From: Artemia franciscana
Taxonomy: Eukaryota > Arthropoda > Branchiopoda > Anostraca > Artemiidae
Direction: 5' to 3'
Length of the DNA: 64,000 bases
NCBI RefSeq assembly: GCF_032884065.1
Contig: NC_088868.1
Location: forward strand, 36,296,890-36,360,889
Part shown: positions 42,193 through 55,734 of the stretch, piece by piece
Layout: each line of letters starts with the position of its first letter
Numbering within the stretch: the stretch's first letter is position 1
Made by a program: the position numbers and the translations under genes
The notes under the pieces: generated by a model
Databases searched by the model: none
Seen by the model: only the letters and a program-made list of their open reading frames with translations
Told to the model about the DNA's origin: nothing

Positions 42193-42770
42193 GTTTGTGA
42201 AATAGTGTAAATTTTATCCAACGGTGAACTCACCGTAGCCTATATTTCTAAATGTCACCCAGTGTAAATGATGTCTTATATTCTGTATCCTCTTGGATAG
42301 TTCTACAAAAATTATCCGTAGCCCGCTTTACAGCAAATACTTTATAAAGTACTTCGAATTTTGAAGTTTACGGGAGGTAAACTTTTAGTAGCCTGTGTGT
42401 ATTACAGTGTATTTTAAAATATTTGTGAAATAATGGAAATTGTATCGGAAGGTGAACTTCCGATACAATCGGATATTCTTAGGGTACCATCATTTCCAGG
42501 TACATAATTTCTTAGAATCTGCTACCTCCTGTATAGTTTTACAAAGCTTATCCGTAGCCCACTTTACAGCAAAGACTTTGTGAAGTAGTGCGAATTTGTA
42601 AGTGTACGGACGGTAAACGTTTAGTAGCATGTGTGTACAACAGTGTATTTTAACATATTTGTGAAGTATTGGAAATTTTACAGGACAGTGAACTTCTCGT
42701 AGTCTATAAATCAAACCGTCACCCAGTGTACATGATTTCTTAGAATCTGCATCCTCCTGGATAGTTTTTA
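42193..42770. repeat. ~232 bp tandem repeat, 2.5 units
   Basis: Units begin ATTTGTGAAATA near 42193, 42421 and 42657 and contain TTATCCGTAGCCC and CAGTGTATTTTAA blocks. The reading frame on the minus strand (42490-42912) follows the repeat and is not taken as a gene. Confidence 0.85.
42439..42469. repeat. Perfect 13 bp inverted repeat, 5 nt loop
   Basis: The arm ATTGTATCGGAAG, loop GTGAA and exact complement lie in the middle unit of the array. The other units do not keep the pairing. Confidence 0.9.
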
Positions 42771-43181
42771 AAACTTGCAACAAAAGTTTCCACACCGGTA
42801 CAAAAGTTTCGGATGTAATCTCTTCGTAAACACCAAAAACAAGAAGAGCAATAGGGAATTTCTCAAGACAGTGGGAAAGAAATTTGAATGAATATTTCGG
42901 CCCTATGTCCAAGAGCCGTCCTCAGCAATTCAAAAATATATACGTAGAAACAAATTACAAGAGGACAAAATCAAGAAAACTAAAATGAAAAGTTTTTCGA
43001 AACAGTCCAAGCATCCTTAGCTCAGCGAAGTTCAACCAGGACTGACAATAAATTGTGATAAAACGAGGCAATTCATTGAAATGAAAGAGAATGATTTAAA
43101 AACACACTTTTAATGTCAGCCTAGCTTTTTTCGCTGCTGATCTCATAGGTCTATTTGTGACAAAAAACGCTCAGATAAGGA

Positions 43182-43758
43182 TGAATGCTTCAATTTTGCA
43201 AAAACATTTTATTGAAAAAAAACTACCTTAACAAAAGCCTTAATCAAACAAAGCTCTTTCCATCTAACGTTTAAAGTGTTACATCTGAAAAATAATAGTG
43301 ACGTTGAACAGGTAAAAAGTGCTTTCGTCAAAGCCATAGAAAAATATGAACGAGATTTTACAAACGAAAAACTTTATCTTGATTTTCAAGGCATCGGAGA
43401 TTTCTTTGAGCAAATTCTATATGCAAAATTAGAAAACGAAGATGTAGTTAAAACACACTTAAATCCAGTTATAGAAGAAGTTACTAAAGAAATTACCAAG
43501 AGCAGTGTACAGCTCGCAAATCAAGAAAGCTGGAAGCCACATTTAACGTTAGTAGACCTAAGAAAAGTAAAAAAGCTAAGGAAAGAGGCACGAAAACTCC
43601 ACCCCTCCCTATCTTCCAATTTTAAAAACATGAGGTTTGGAAGAGAACTAGTAAATAGTATACAATTACTATCTATTTTCGGGCCAAAAAGCAAAGAAAA
43701 TTATTACGAAATAATATCAGAAATAACATTTGGACAAAAAGCCCCTAAATGCAACTAA
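43182..43758 (+). pseudogene. AKAP7-like 2H phosphoesterase, copy 2 (long open frame)
   Basis: The open frame 43276-43758 (160 codons) extends in frame upstream over the first H-x-T motif (HLTF, His codon 43261-43263). The second is WKPHLTLVDL (His 43540-43542). The C-terminus beyond it is intact (KLRKEARKLHP to the stop at 43756-43758). The start is lost: an A-run shift separates it from MNASILQKH near 43182, and element truncation removed the first codons. Compared with copy 1, the catalytic pairs, LDFQGIGDFF and C-terminal region are conserved. It would be the better guide to the family's full C-terminus. Confidence 0.75.
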
Positions 43759-43892
43759 ATTTGAAAAAAAAAAGTAAAAAACGTTTCAGGAAAAGGAAAG
43801 AGAACGAAACAGGAAATATGTTTGTAAGGTAATAAAATATATAAATAAATTACGCTTACTAACACTAACATTGCAAAAAAAAAAACCTATAT

Positions 43893-44072
43893 ATGTTTAA
43901 AATTACCAAAACCGCTAATCTTGTAAGAATTTTACAGGCCATTATAAATAAGTGTAAGAATATATCCCACGCGGAAAATCTAATCTTAACACTTAGCCTA
44001 CTGACCCCTTATAATATTAATATATATTCGATAAGATTTGATTGGCTAAGAAAAAAGAAGGCGGAGCTCTAG
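43893..44072 (+). CDS. Small conserved ORF, unknown, copy 2
   Basis: 59 codons, homologous to 23339-23533. The ends differ because of an indel after FDWL. Conservation of a frame this short between copies with numerous indels is suggestive but weak evidence for coding. Confidence 0.35.
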   Translation: MFKITKTANLVRILQAIINKCKNISHAENLILTLSLLTPYNINIYSIRFDWLRKKKAEL

Positions 44073-47000
44073 AGGTGACTATTGGACATTGGAAAAAAAG
44101 GGGGGAGTAACTATATGTAACTATAGCGCGTTATAAAAAGAAATTAATTTTTTTCATTAATTTTAGAAGTAGCAAATACATTTAACAAAATACAACCTCT
44201 TACCTTGTCCAAAATCTACATGGATTCGTAGCACGGTCCAAACTTTGAGAACACTTCAAAACACAATAACTATAATTGATAAGCATTTGTTCACGAAATA
44301 TACTTATATATCCCGCTTAGATAAACAAAATATGATGTTTCCATCTAAATAACTGAACAATAATTCGTAAGACAAGGACTTTTATATTAAAACAAACGAG
44401 ATGAACCCTTAATTTTCAGGTCAACAATGTTGCATTATCCTATTGAGAAATTGCATATATCAACTTACAATGTGGAACATTGTCCTAAATTTAACTAGCA
44501 CTCAGTCCAAAAAGCAATAAAAGGACATCCTGGTACATCCCCCTTAATGTACTATAATAAAACTTTCAATTATTATCTTCTGAAAAATCAAACGAAACTT
44601 ATTTATGAGCCTAAGTGACAAGTCGTAATACTTCGTAAACTTCGGATGTAATAAACCTGTGTAATGTTCAGATCTTGTCTAATTAGTAAGCACTTCAAAT
44701 CTAAAGGTTTTTCGAAGATGCTGTAATTATAATGCATATATTCAGTCGACATAAATAATTGCGTTAGGAAGGTAATTTCACCTAATAAAAAAATGCGTTT
44801 TTTTTATTCAATCAAGTTGAAAATAACACACTTATCTATTTCCTAACTAACCTGAAGGTTTTATACAAGGAAAACCTTAATGAGAAACAACATTTAATAA
44901 ACCGTATAAAATTACGCCATATTGCGCTGTGTTAGTTAGTAAAACTTAACTAAGATAAAAATGTGCCGCTACGCGCTGCGCTATGTGCCGTATAGAACTA
45001 AAATTAGATGTACTTCATAAAAAAAAAAATTCTTAATAAGTTTGTGTTATCCAAACTACACCATGTGCTGAACAAATGTGCATTTATTAATAAAGTAATT
45101 TAATTTCCTTTTAATCCAAACAAAGTAGTACTATAAACAATACACAGTAGTACTATAAGCCTTAAGAACCTAATTCTCCTTAAGATCATAAATCAATATT
45201 GTTATTAGATTCACTTGTTCAAGTGTCTGTTTGTTTTTTCTTTCCCTATGTAGTGTTAGTTTGTAGACATTTAGCAGTGAAATACTTGCTAAGGTTTGGT
45301 CACTCAATAAAATCATCATCATCATCATCAAACCAATTAATTGTTAAAAGTTCTTTTCTTCGCAAAATTTTTTTTTATATATAAACCATCCCCTTGGTGT
45401 TAAAGTAATTCCTTAACCGACTCTGTTGGTTAAAAATTAAAACAATTTTAATTAAACCTAAATACTATTATTTTAAAGTGTAGGCTATATTAAACTACAT
45501 GCTTAATACATATGTCCGTATGTGTATAAATTTAAATTGAATAATTTTTCTTCCCCTACAGAAAATTTCACAATACATGGTAGTTTAAATAACTCTTTGA
45601 TTGAAACTCGGCTGGAAAAGTGTGATTTATAACAAATATTCATTTAAGCGAAAAAAAGAGGGAAAAAGTGTAAAATTTTTCGAAATTTTTAATCTAATAG
45701 TTTAACTTTCTATGGTACAATCTCTCCCTGATTGCGAGAAAATATAAACTTATATTACAAAAAGACTAATAGCCTACGACTTATTAATTAAGTTAGCCTA
45801 AAATTCTACAAAAATTTAAATTATAAGTCAATTTAAATTATAAGTAAAAGTTTTTTTTTATATTTTTCAACAACTAGGCTACTTAATTTTGAGCTGGAAG
45901 GAGTTCAAGTGCTTCAGAACACTTAACTTGTCGGAAGTCTAACTCTTATACCTTAATACGACACCCTCAGCCAATTTGTGAAATTGTTTGAATAACTATA
46001 ATTATTTCTCAAAGTGCATACAAAAAAAAGAGCTATGATCTTTTAAACATAATTACTAGGCCTTATAATCTTATAATATAATAATAATTCCTCATTTTAA
46101 ATTCCAGACTACATTAACCTATCCATAATTAGATTTTAACCAATTAATTTAAACCAAAAATCGAAACTTTGATAATAAAATATGCCTACCCCTATATTAC
46201 ACCTACACAATCAGTAAGGTAAGCTTCAAGCCGTAACAAACAAATAAATTAATTCATACTATTATCAGACATGTGTTGTTAGAAAAATTTCTTGGTTAGC
46301 AAAATTTTAAATAGTTTTCGTTCTTAATCATCTAAAATCATGAAGAGGTTTAACGGCGATTCTCTCTGAACGCAAGTACTATTATTTCCTTCTATATCCA
46401 GGTATTTTTATAAACAATGGAATAACCTTAATGTAAATGTTGCAAATGTCCATCCATCTCCCTCCAAGCTCGCTTTTAGTAGCGAGTAATGAACAAATAA
46501 TAAGTCTTGAATTAACCCCATCCCAGGCCTAAAACAAAAATTTTTAAAAAAGTTTCTTAAAACAAAAATTATTAGTGACTCAAGTTGGTCCTTTAGTTTG
46601 TAGACAATATACATATTAAAGTACCTAATGATTACAACTTTAAAGTATTACTGTTTTATCTTCTAAAAACACGCACCCTTGATTAATCATCTGACAAAAA
46701 ATTCAACATTTTTGAAGATAGATGCTTAAAATTTTTGCTATAGAGTTCTCTGATACGCCGAATACGATGGTATGATTTTCGTTAAGATTCTATGATTTTT
46801 AGGGAGTGTTTCCCCCTATTTTCCAAAATAAGACAATGTTTCTCAAGCTCGTAACTTTTGATGACAAGAACTAAATTTAATAAAACCTTTTTATTTAGAA
46901 TTAACATGAAAATTCGATTCTTCTGATATATCTTCTAACATCAAAATTAATTCTTTTTTAAGTTTTATTACTATTTAGCCGAGTCGCCCCTTACTTCACA

Positions 47001-47870
47001 ATTCGTTACCACGAACTGTTTGATAGTTTTTTTTACTTTTTTTCACTTCCGGGCGTAAAGTCAAAATACAATAGATGTCTTATAAGCCCATTTAGGTAGA
47101 TGAAAGATGGTGAGTGAATCTCGATAGATGTCCAGGCGAACTGACGTTAGAGAAAATAACCAAATACTTCCTAATTACTTCAATAACGAAAGAATCTTTC
47201 TTGAAATCAGAATAAATTAACTTGCAAAAATAAGCCTGTTTTTGGAATAGGCGATACCACGGATCTTTCGTAATGGTTTTTACGCCCTTTAGCCTATTCA
47301 GACACAGAATCTTCACTAGAAGCGTCTTCGCTATTCTTTGATCCCCTTTTGGTTTTTGACATTGGCCGAAAATCATTCCTTGCTAGAGTTTTATATTTCC
47401 TGGGAGCTTGCCTTTTGATTATTTCATTAGACTAGGAAAGTACTCATCAGGAAATCTTCTAAGGCAGTATATACACCAAGAAGTCTTTCTTAGAACTAAA
47501 TTGTCCTAACCCATGTCAAAGTCTATACACTGATAATATATATTAATTACTTTTGGGACTACTAAGATATTTGCAATTGGACTTTAAAGTTTCGTTACTA
47601 TTGAGCCAAATCGCTCTTTATCACAGTTTGTTAGCACAAACTACTTAAGTATAAATTGATTTTATTAAAAACATTACTTCCTTTCTCAGCTCCAATTTAG
47701 ATTTGTTGATACTTTTAAATTAACTATTTTAATACTATTTTTTGATGACTATAGCGTATTAGCCCCTTAGATCTATGCTCAACAACTCAAATAATACTTA
47801 ATAAATCTCACCGTCACGCAATCCATTTTTCCTTCCTATCATATTTATTCAAGAAATAATTTATTAAATG
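44073..47870. other. Spacer between small ORF and env, copy 2
   Basis: Homologous to 23534-27230 with scattered indels. It includes the antisense exon-like block near 47220-47430 (one stop) and the same (CAT)n run. No sense-strand gene seen. Confidence 0.55.
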
Positions 47871-47880
47871 TTAATTGCAG
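47871..47880 (+). promoter_or_regulatory. Splice acceptor for env, element B
   Basis: TTAATTGCAG lies 7 bp before the env ATG at 47888; same position as in element A. Confidence 0.55.
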
Positions 47881-47887
47881 ATAAGAA

Positions 47888-50800
47888 ATGATGATCTTAA
47901 CATTTTTGATGACCATGTGTATAAGTGCCCATACACAAGATGTCGTAAGGCATGGGATAATATTCAAACATGAAAATTCACTTCTAACTAGTAACAACGC
48001 TTGGAAAATATTTAAGAAGCTAGACCCTAAGCCATTTGAAACATTGTTCCAAAAAGTTATAAGACTGGAGAAAAATACATTTGATCAGAAAGAATCAATT
48101 TTTCAATTTTTAAAATCAGACAAAGGACTACAGGCAAGCAAAAGCAACCATAAAGAAAAGAAAGACATGCCATCCCCTACCTATCCCAAAATCAAAATAA
48201 AAAGAATAGTAGATGATTTTGATGCAAAAATGGCCAAAATTGATAAAGTTATAGGACTCGGGAAAGCCACTGAAAAGAGAAAAAAAGATCAATTAACGAA
48301 AACCAAAACTCAGATACCGATAACGAGACCCAAAATATAATTAAACCAATTAAGACCCAACTTAGACAAAGAAAATTTTATGATGGACAATATGCATTAA
48401 TAAACGAATTGCCCACAGTATGGAATTTCTTCAAGGAACTATGGAAGGGGCCAAAACAAGCTAACAAGGCTGAGAAGCCCGTACAGGAAGAAATAAATTT
48501 GTCTGAAATAAAGCCAACAGAAGTTGAAACGAAAAACGTAAGAAATATTTCCCCAAACACACAACAAACCGCTGCAATTGAAACCCGAACAACAAACATT
48601 GTATCTGACCTTTCAACACGAACAAATAAAATACCAGAGATTATAAGGGGTATAGAAAATATTGACGTAGGATCAAATTCCACTAATGGTACCAGCAAAC
48701 CGAAATACAAGTTTAAATGTCAATACTTTTCTAAAATAATAAATGTTACAACGGAAGCTACCAAAACCAACACGACCTCCCATATTCTATATCTTACTTT
48801 TAATACCGAAGAAAACACAAACGAATTAATGGAAATCTCCAAAAGCACCTAAAAGAAATGAGAAACGACTACCTTCTGGAAATACGATACTCAGAACGAG
48901 GAAACCACAGCAGAAACCGAATTTACTCCAACAACAATCGAAACTGAACATACCCCAATAACAGAAGTGGAAGAAACAATCCCCTCGTCAAACCCCACGA
49001 CGACTGACCCACAATCAATAGAGTTAGACACCTCAATGTCAGAAATTATTACAGAAACTATCCCTGGTGTACTAATGCCAATTAAGAACGATGAAATTTT
49101 AATAACAGTAAGGCAACCATGGCAATCAACTAGCTGGTTATGGACTTCTACGAAGAAGGGAAGAATACAAGTTAGATGGCAAATTCCTTTTGTCGAGACA
49201 GACTATGGTCGAACACAATGTATGGATGGAGACAAAAAATGTCAAGATGAAAATCACTGGAGAGAATGTTGGACAATAGATGGTAAAAAAAACTTGCGCG
49301 CTTCTGGCCATGGCTGACGAACCAGCAAAGAATCAATTAGAACCCCTCCCAGAATTAACCATGGAAAATGCCCATAAAATATCAACTCATCAGGCATTCC
49401 TCATATTATATAGACAAAGGTTACAAGCGTTATTTGAACTATTTAATACAGAAATACAAAAACTTAAACAAAGCACTACACGTATATTTGAAGTATTTTT
49501 CCGGAGGAGTAAATATAAAAGATCAACAAGTTAATTTCCAATAGTAGGGGAGCTTGCTTCTCGACTATTCGGTTTGTCAACCGAAGAAGATTTAAATACA
49601 TTAAGAGATAATGGTAAAAGACTCAAAACAGCCATGAATACAACACTACATGTGCAAAAAATACAAGCAAGTGTCGCCAATTATCAAAAAGACAAAATCG
49701 AGGCCATATCCAAGAAAATCTCAAGAACAGTCAACACAATGAACTATTAAAAAAATGAAGTAGACAGAGTAATCTCTGATTCCAGCCTAACGATGGTGTC
49801 ATTCGACATTGTTATTATGTCTCTGTTGAACTTAGCCACTGATGTCAGTAAATTTGAATTCGCGTTATTTGAATTAACAGGAGGGCCCCTTTCTTACGAC
49901 TTAGTGGATCCCTCGGATCTTAAGAACATCCTAAACAAAATAAAAACTCACTTAACATTTGGTCTCCACTTCCCAGTAGAACCAGAAGTAACTAACTTGT
50001 TTTTATATTATACCAAACTAAAGGTGCATATCACCGAGATCAATGAGCAACTATTTGCTGTAGTAACAATTCCTTTAATTAATCAACAATCCATATATGA
50101 CCTATACAAAATATCTACCTTCCCCTTCAACATTAAAGAGACAAACTCCTTCATGAGCATCGTCCCAGAAGCGGAATATATGTTAATAGATCGAGACAGA
50201 AGAAAATACGCACTAGCAAATGCCGAAGAATTAAAAGAATGCGTGTCATTTAAAAATTTGGTCTGCCAACTAACATTACCTATATATAACGTAAAGATAG
50301 GATCATGCATGCTAGATCTATTCCTAAAGGAATCACAGCAACAAGATATTCCTGATTCTTGATAAGCCTTAATAGGAAATACCAAAAGAGAAACTTTCAT
50401 TAATTTGCGGAACGACTAATGGTTATTTACAGTACCTAAAAAGACGGTAGGAACCCTATCCTGCTATAACAATACAGAAAAAATTGACCCCAGCTATCGA
50501 ACTGAAATATTGTTACACGACCTCCCATATTCCATATCATACTTCTAATAACGAAGAAAACACAAACGAGTTAATGGAAATCTCCAAAAACACCTCAAAG
50601 AAATACGAAACGACTACCTTCTGGAAATACGATACTCAGAACGAGGAAACCAGAGCAGAAACTGAATTTACTCCAACAACAATCAAAACTAAACATACCC
50701 CAATAACAGAAGTGGAAGAAACATTCCCCTCGTCAAACCCCACGACGACTGACCTACAACCAATAGAGTTAGACACCTCAATGTCAGAAATTACTACATA

Positions 50801-53800
50801 AACTATCCCTGGTTTACTAATGCCAATTAAGAACGATGAAAATTTAATAACAGTAAGGCAACCATGGCAATCAACTAGCTGGTTATGGACTTCTACGAAG
50901 AAGGGAAGAATACAAGTTAGGTGGCAAATTCCTTTTGTCGAGACAGACTATGGTAGAACACAATGTATGGATGGAGACAGAAAATGTCAAGATGAGAGTC
51001 ACTGGAGAGAATGTTGGACAATAGATGGTAAAAAAAACTTGCGCGGGACTGGCCATGGCTGACGAACCAGCAAAGAATGAATTAGAACCCCTCCCGGAAT
51101 TATCCATGGAAAATGCCCATAAAATATCAACTCATCAGGCATTTCTCATATTATATAGACAATGGTTGGAAGCGTTATTTGAACTATTCAATGAAGAAAT
51201 ATAAAAACTCAAACAGAGCACAACACGTATATTTGAAGTATTTTTCCGGAGGAGTAAATATAAAAGATCAACAAGTTAATTTCCAATAGTAGCGGAGCTT
51301 GCTTCTCGACGATTCGGTTTGTCAACCGAAGAAGATTTAAATATATTAAGAGATAATGTTAAAAGGCTCAACACAGCCATGAATACGAACACTACATGTG
51401 CAAAAAATACAAGCAAGTATCGCCAATTATCAAAAAGACAAAATTGAGGCAATATCCAAGAAAATCTCAAGAACAGTCAACACAATGAACTATTTAAAAA
51501 ATGAAGTAGACAGAGTAATCTCTGATTCCAGCCTAACGATGGTGTCACTCGACATTGTTATTATGTCTTTGTTGAACTTAGCCACTGATGTCAGTAAATT
51601 TGAATTCGCGTTATTTGAATTAACAGGAGGATCCCTTTCTTACGACTTAGTGGATCCCTCGGATCTTAAGAACATCCTAAACAAAATAAAAACTCACTTA
51701 ACATTTGGTCTCCACTTCCCAGTAGAACCAGAAGTAACTAACGTGTTTTTATATTATACCAAACTAAAGGTGCATATCACCGAGATCAATGAGCAACTAT
51801 TTGCTGTAGTAACAATTCCTTTAATTAATCAACAATCCATATATGACCTATACAAAATATCTACCTTCCCCTTCAACATTAAAGAGACAAACTCCTTCAT
51901 GAGCATCGTCCCAGAAGCGGAATATATGTTAATAGATCGAGACAGAAGAAAATACGCACTAGCAAATGCCGAAGAATTAAAAGAATGCGTGTCATTTAAA
52001 AATTTGGTCTGCCAACTAACATTACCTATATATAACGTAAAGATAGGATCATGCATGCTAGATATATTCCTAAAGGAATCACAGCAACAAGATATTCCTG
52101 ATTCTTGATAAGCCTTAATAGGAAATACCAAAAGAGAAACTTTCATTAATTTGCGGAACGACTAATGGTTATTTACAGTACCTAAAAAGACGGTAGGAAC
52201 CCTATCCTGCTATAACAATACAGAAAAAATTGACCCCAGCTATCGAACTGAAATATTGTTACACGACCTCCCATATTCCATATCATACTTCTAATAACGA
52301 AGAAAACACAAACGAGTTAATGGAAATCTCCAAAAACACCTCAAAGAAATACGAAACGACTACCTTCTGGAAATACGATACTCAGAACGAGAAAACCAGA
52401 GCAGAAACTGAATTTACTCCAACAACAATCAAAACTAAACATACCCCAATAACAGAAGTGGAAGAAACATTCCCCTCGTCAAACCCCACGACGACTGACC
52501 TACAACCAATAGAGTTAGACACCTCAATGTCAGAAATTACTACATAAACTATCCCTGGTTTACTAATGCCAATTAAGAACGATGAAAATTTAATAACAGT
52601 AAGGCAACCATGGCAATCAACTAGCTGGTTATGGACTTCTACGAAGAAGGGAAGAATACAAGTTAGGTGGCAAATTCCTTTTGTCGAGACAGACTATGGT
52701 AGAACACAATGTATGGATGGAGACAGAAAATGTCAAGATGAGAGTCACTGGAGAGAATGTTGGACAATAGATGGTAAAAAAAACTTGCGCGGGACTGGCC
52801 ATGGCTGACGAACCAGCAAAGAATGAATTAGAACCCCTCCCGGAATTATCCATGGAAAATGCCCATAAAATATCAACTCATCAGGCATTTCTCATATTAT
52901 ATAGACAATGGTTGGAAGCGTTATTTGAACTATTCAATGAAGAAATATAAAAACTCAAACAGAGCACAACACGTATATTTGAAGTATTTTTCCGGAGGAG
53001 TAAATATAAAAGATCAACAAGTTAATTTCCAATAGTAGCGGAGCTTGCTTCTCGACGATTCGGTTTGTCAACCGAAGAAGATTTAAATATATTAAGAGAT
53101 AATGTTAAAAGGCTCAACACAGCCATGAATACGAACACTACATGTGCAAAAAATACAAGCAAGTATCGCCAATTATCAAAAAGACAAAATTGAGGCAATA
53201 TCCAAGAAAATCTCAAGAACAGTCAACACAATGAACTATTTAAAAAATGAAGTAGACAGAGTAATCTCTGATTCCAGCCTAACGATGGTGTCACTCGACA
53301 TTGTTATTATGTCTTTGTTGAACTTAGCCACTGATGTCAGTAAATTTGAATTCGCGTTATTTGAATTAACAGGAGGATCCCTTTCTTACGACTTAGTGGA
53401 TCCCTCGGATCTTAAGAACATCCTAAACGAAATAAAAACTCACTTAACATTTGGTCTCCACTTACCAGTAGAACCAGAAGTAGCTAACTTGTTTTTATAT
53501 TATACCAAACTAAAGGTGCATATCACCGAGATCAATGAACTATTTGCTGTAGTCACAATTCCTTTAATTAATCAACAATCCATATATGACCTATACAAAA
53601 TATCTACCTTCCCCATCAACATTAAAGAGACAAACTCCTTCATGAGCATGATCCCAGAAGCGGAATATTTGTTAATAGATCAAGACAGAAGTAAATACGC
53701 ACTAGCAAATGCCGAAGAATTAAAAGAATCCATTTCAATTAAAAATTTGGTCTGCCAACTAACATTACCTATATATAACGTAAAGATAGGATCATGCACG

Positions 53801-54491
53801 CTAGATCTATTCCTAAAGGAATCACAGCAACAAAATATTCCTGATTCTTGTGAAGCCTTAATAGGAAATACCAAAAGAGAAATTGCGGAACGACTTATGG
53901 TTATTTACAGTACCTAAAAACACGGTAGGAACCCTATCCTGCTATAACAATACAGAAAAAATTGACCCCAGCAATCGAACTGAAATATTGTTACAGGACG
54001 TTGGAACTATTACAATCAAACAAAGTTGCAGACTTGTAACTAAAGAAACAACTGTCCAAACACCTCTAATCACAACCAGCACTAACGTCATGAGCCCAAA
54101 AATAATAAACTTTCAAGGAATAAACTTGTCCTTCACGATTCCGAATATAAATGATGAGGAATCTAAAACATCCATATGGCCAAAAATAGAAAAGATTAAA
54201 GGTACAATGCAATTAACAAAAATAAAGGAAGCGTTAGATATGCAAAAACCCTTATTCACTGACGAAGACAAAAGGTTGAAATATGTGGAGAGCCAATACG
54301 GTTTGTTCTCACCAAACTCATTGTATAATATTATAATCACTATATTCATGGTATTTCTTATTTCACTAACAATAAGAGCGCTACTAACAATTAACTATGG
54401 GAAACTACTGAAGCGAAAAAGGATAAATAATGATGCAATTGAAGCACAAGAGATGCATCAATTGAACCCTACTGCTCCTGATGATGTTTAA
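47888..54491 (+). pseudogene. env: env of element B, centre present in three tandem copies
   Basis: The first 150 codons (47888-48340) are open and better kept than in element A (Trp where A has a TGA). A frameshift follows. The region from the mucin-like segment through the fusion-peptide and heptad region then occurs three times (units at 48770, 50515 and 52261, period about 1,746 bp). Unit 2 has a 236-codon and unit 3 a 257-codon open stretch (51398-52108 and 53144-53917), where unit 1 and element A have stops. After unit 3 the frame 53883-54491 (202 codons) gives the ectodomain end, membrane helix (NIIITIFMVFLISLTIRALL) and basic tail. It cannot encode one normal Env as it stands. Confidence 0.8.
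48770..54006 (+). repeat. Env tandem triplication, period ~1,746 bp
   Basis: Both junctions (50515 and 52261) read TTGTTACACGACCTCC, joining env sequence GAAATATTGTTACA to upstream sequence ACACGACCTCCCATAT at a 3 bp microhomology (ACA). Units 2 and 3 are almost identical at their left parts, units 1 and 2 at their right parts, the pattern of unequal crossover. Confidence 0.9.
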
Positions 54492-54500
54492 GCCACTTTA

Positions 54501-54510
54501 ACAGCGAGGA
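54501..54510 (+). promoter_or_regulatory. Polypurine tract, element B
   Basis: ACAGCGAGGA directly before the LTR start TGTAATAATC; one change from element A. Confidence 0.65.
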
Positions 54511-55252
54511 TGTAATAATCCGGGAAAATTGAGAGGTCTTTCCCCGTACGTTAACATCCTTTCCCTACTGTAGGAAATATTGTTGGTGTATAACAGCTAA
54601 AAGGCTATGATGCAACATATTGTATTACTTTTTTGCATATACATCAAAAATACTCTTGGCAGAAAATCTTATGTTAATATAGACCTAAAATAAGCACGAA
54701 AAATTCGTTCCTAACTTTTTCATGTGCAAGAGATTTAAGAGGTCATCTCTTGTAATTTTACTGCTCTATTTCCAAACTAAAAATATTCCAAGGCGTGATA
54801 ATTGAAAGGCTATGATGCAAAATGTATTACTTTTCGACTAATCACGCATTGGAAGTTCAAAAATTTTTTTTGGATTAAAGTATGATCCAGAACATATTAA
54901 GACCTCTATGTAATCATATATTTAACTACCCTCTTTAGTTCAGTGTTTTTATATTTACATGTAATCATAATAATAAAGTAATAGTGTAATAACAATAAAA
55001 ATATTCTTAATTACTATATAACCTCATATACCTCACGTTACTTCGAATGTACCTGAAAAATTATTAGAATTTAAAACTTCTTTTAAGAAATTGTACATTC
55101 AATTTCCCTTTGAATGTTTAAATAATATTACTGTTATGCAATTATATGCTATTATTATGCAATTTTATGTTACAATAATGCTTCATGTTATCGTATCACT
55201 AGTATCATTTTATATGTCGACAACATGATTCCTCTTGGAAATTTTTTATTAC

Positions 55253-55388
55253 AGAATTTGGCATACTCTTGACAATGGCCGACGAACGTCATGGTCAAAG
55301 ACTGGAAAACACCTATCATGATTTATCTACCGCCGAAGAATGCCCGAAAAACACATCTGATCCAACCGGACAGCAATCACCCAAGTGA
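55253..55388 (+). CDS. Short ORF inside the LTR with upstream splice acceptor
   Basis: TTTTTTATTACAG (AG at 55253-55254) is followed 20 bp later by GACAATGG and a 37-codon frame (MADERHGQRLENTYHDLS start) that ends at 55388. In the other LTR the ATG is ATT but the frame is kept (31155 on), and downstream frames stay open in pieces to about 31440 (EDVTSSQQ, DTIDDNLIQYG). It might be the last exon of an accessory or env-variant mRNA. The function is unknown. Confidence 0.35.
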
Positions 55389-55647
55389 CAATCATATTCA
55401 TCTTTCTGACTGAACACCGTAGATTAGAGAAGACGGAACATCCAGCCAGCGGGTACAACCACAACATACCCACGAAGACACCATAGATGATAACCTAATT
55501 CAATATGGAAACCTAATGTCAGCAAAGTCACAGACCTAGATGAGTCCAGATGAGACCTTTTTTTCGACTTAGGAATCAACTACAAAGTAAGGTCTTAAAT
55601 ACTACCTCAGTCAATTGAATTAAAGACAATAAAGATACGCTTAAAAT

Positions 55648-55734
55648 GCAGAAGAGAGCGGGAACGGGACGGAGGTACTTTTGTACTCAAACTCCTGGGG
55701 ATAGGTGATTCCGGGTCCCGCGCTTCCCATTTTG
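55648..55734 (+). repeat. Dispersed structured module (LTR B copy, internal deletion)
   Basis: Same module as 31573-31677 but with about 19 nt missing. The central stem GTAC/TTTT/GTAC (55675-55686) is retained. Confidence 0.7.

Larger units (their letters stand above)
41716..43141 (+). repeat. 66 bp direct repeats flanking ~1.3 kb
   Basis: CATTGAAATGAAAGACAATG through CTTTTTTCGCTGCT at 41716-41777 recurs with a few changes at 43075-43137. The second copy ends 25 bp before the left end of element B. Confidence 0.7.

Noticed and set aside
42490..42912. 140-codon minus-strand frame
   Set aside because: It runs through the 232 bp tandem repeat and repeats the same peptide block; a product of the repeat.
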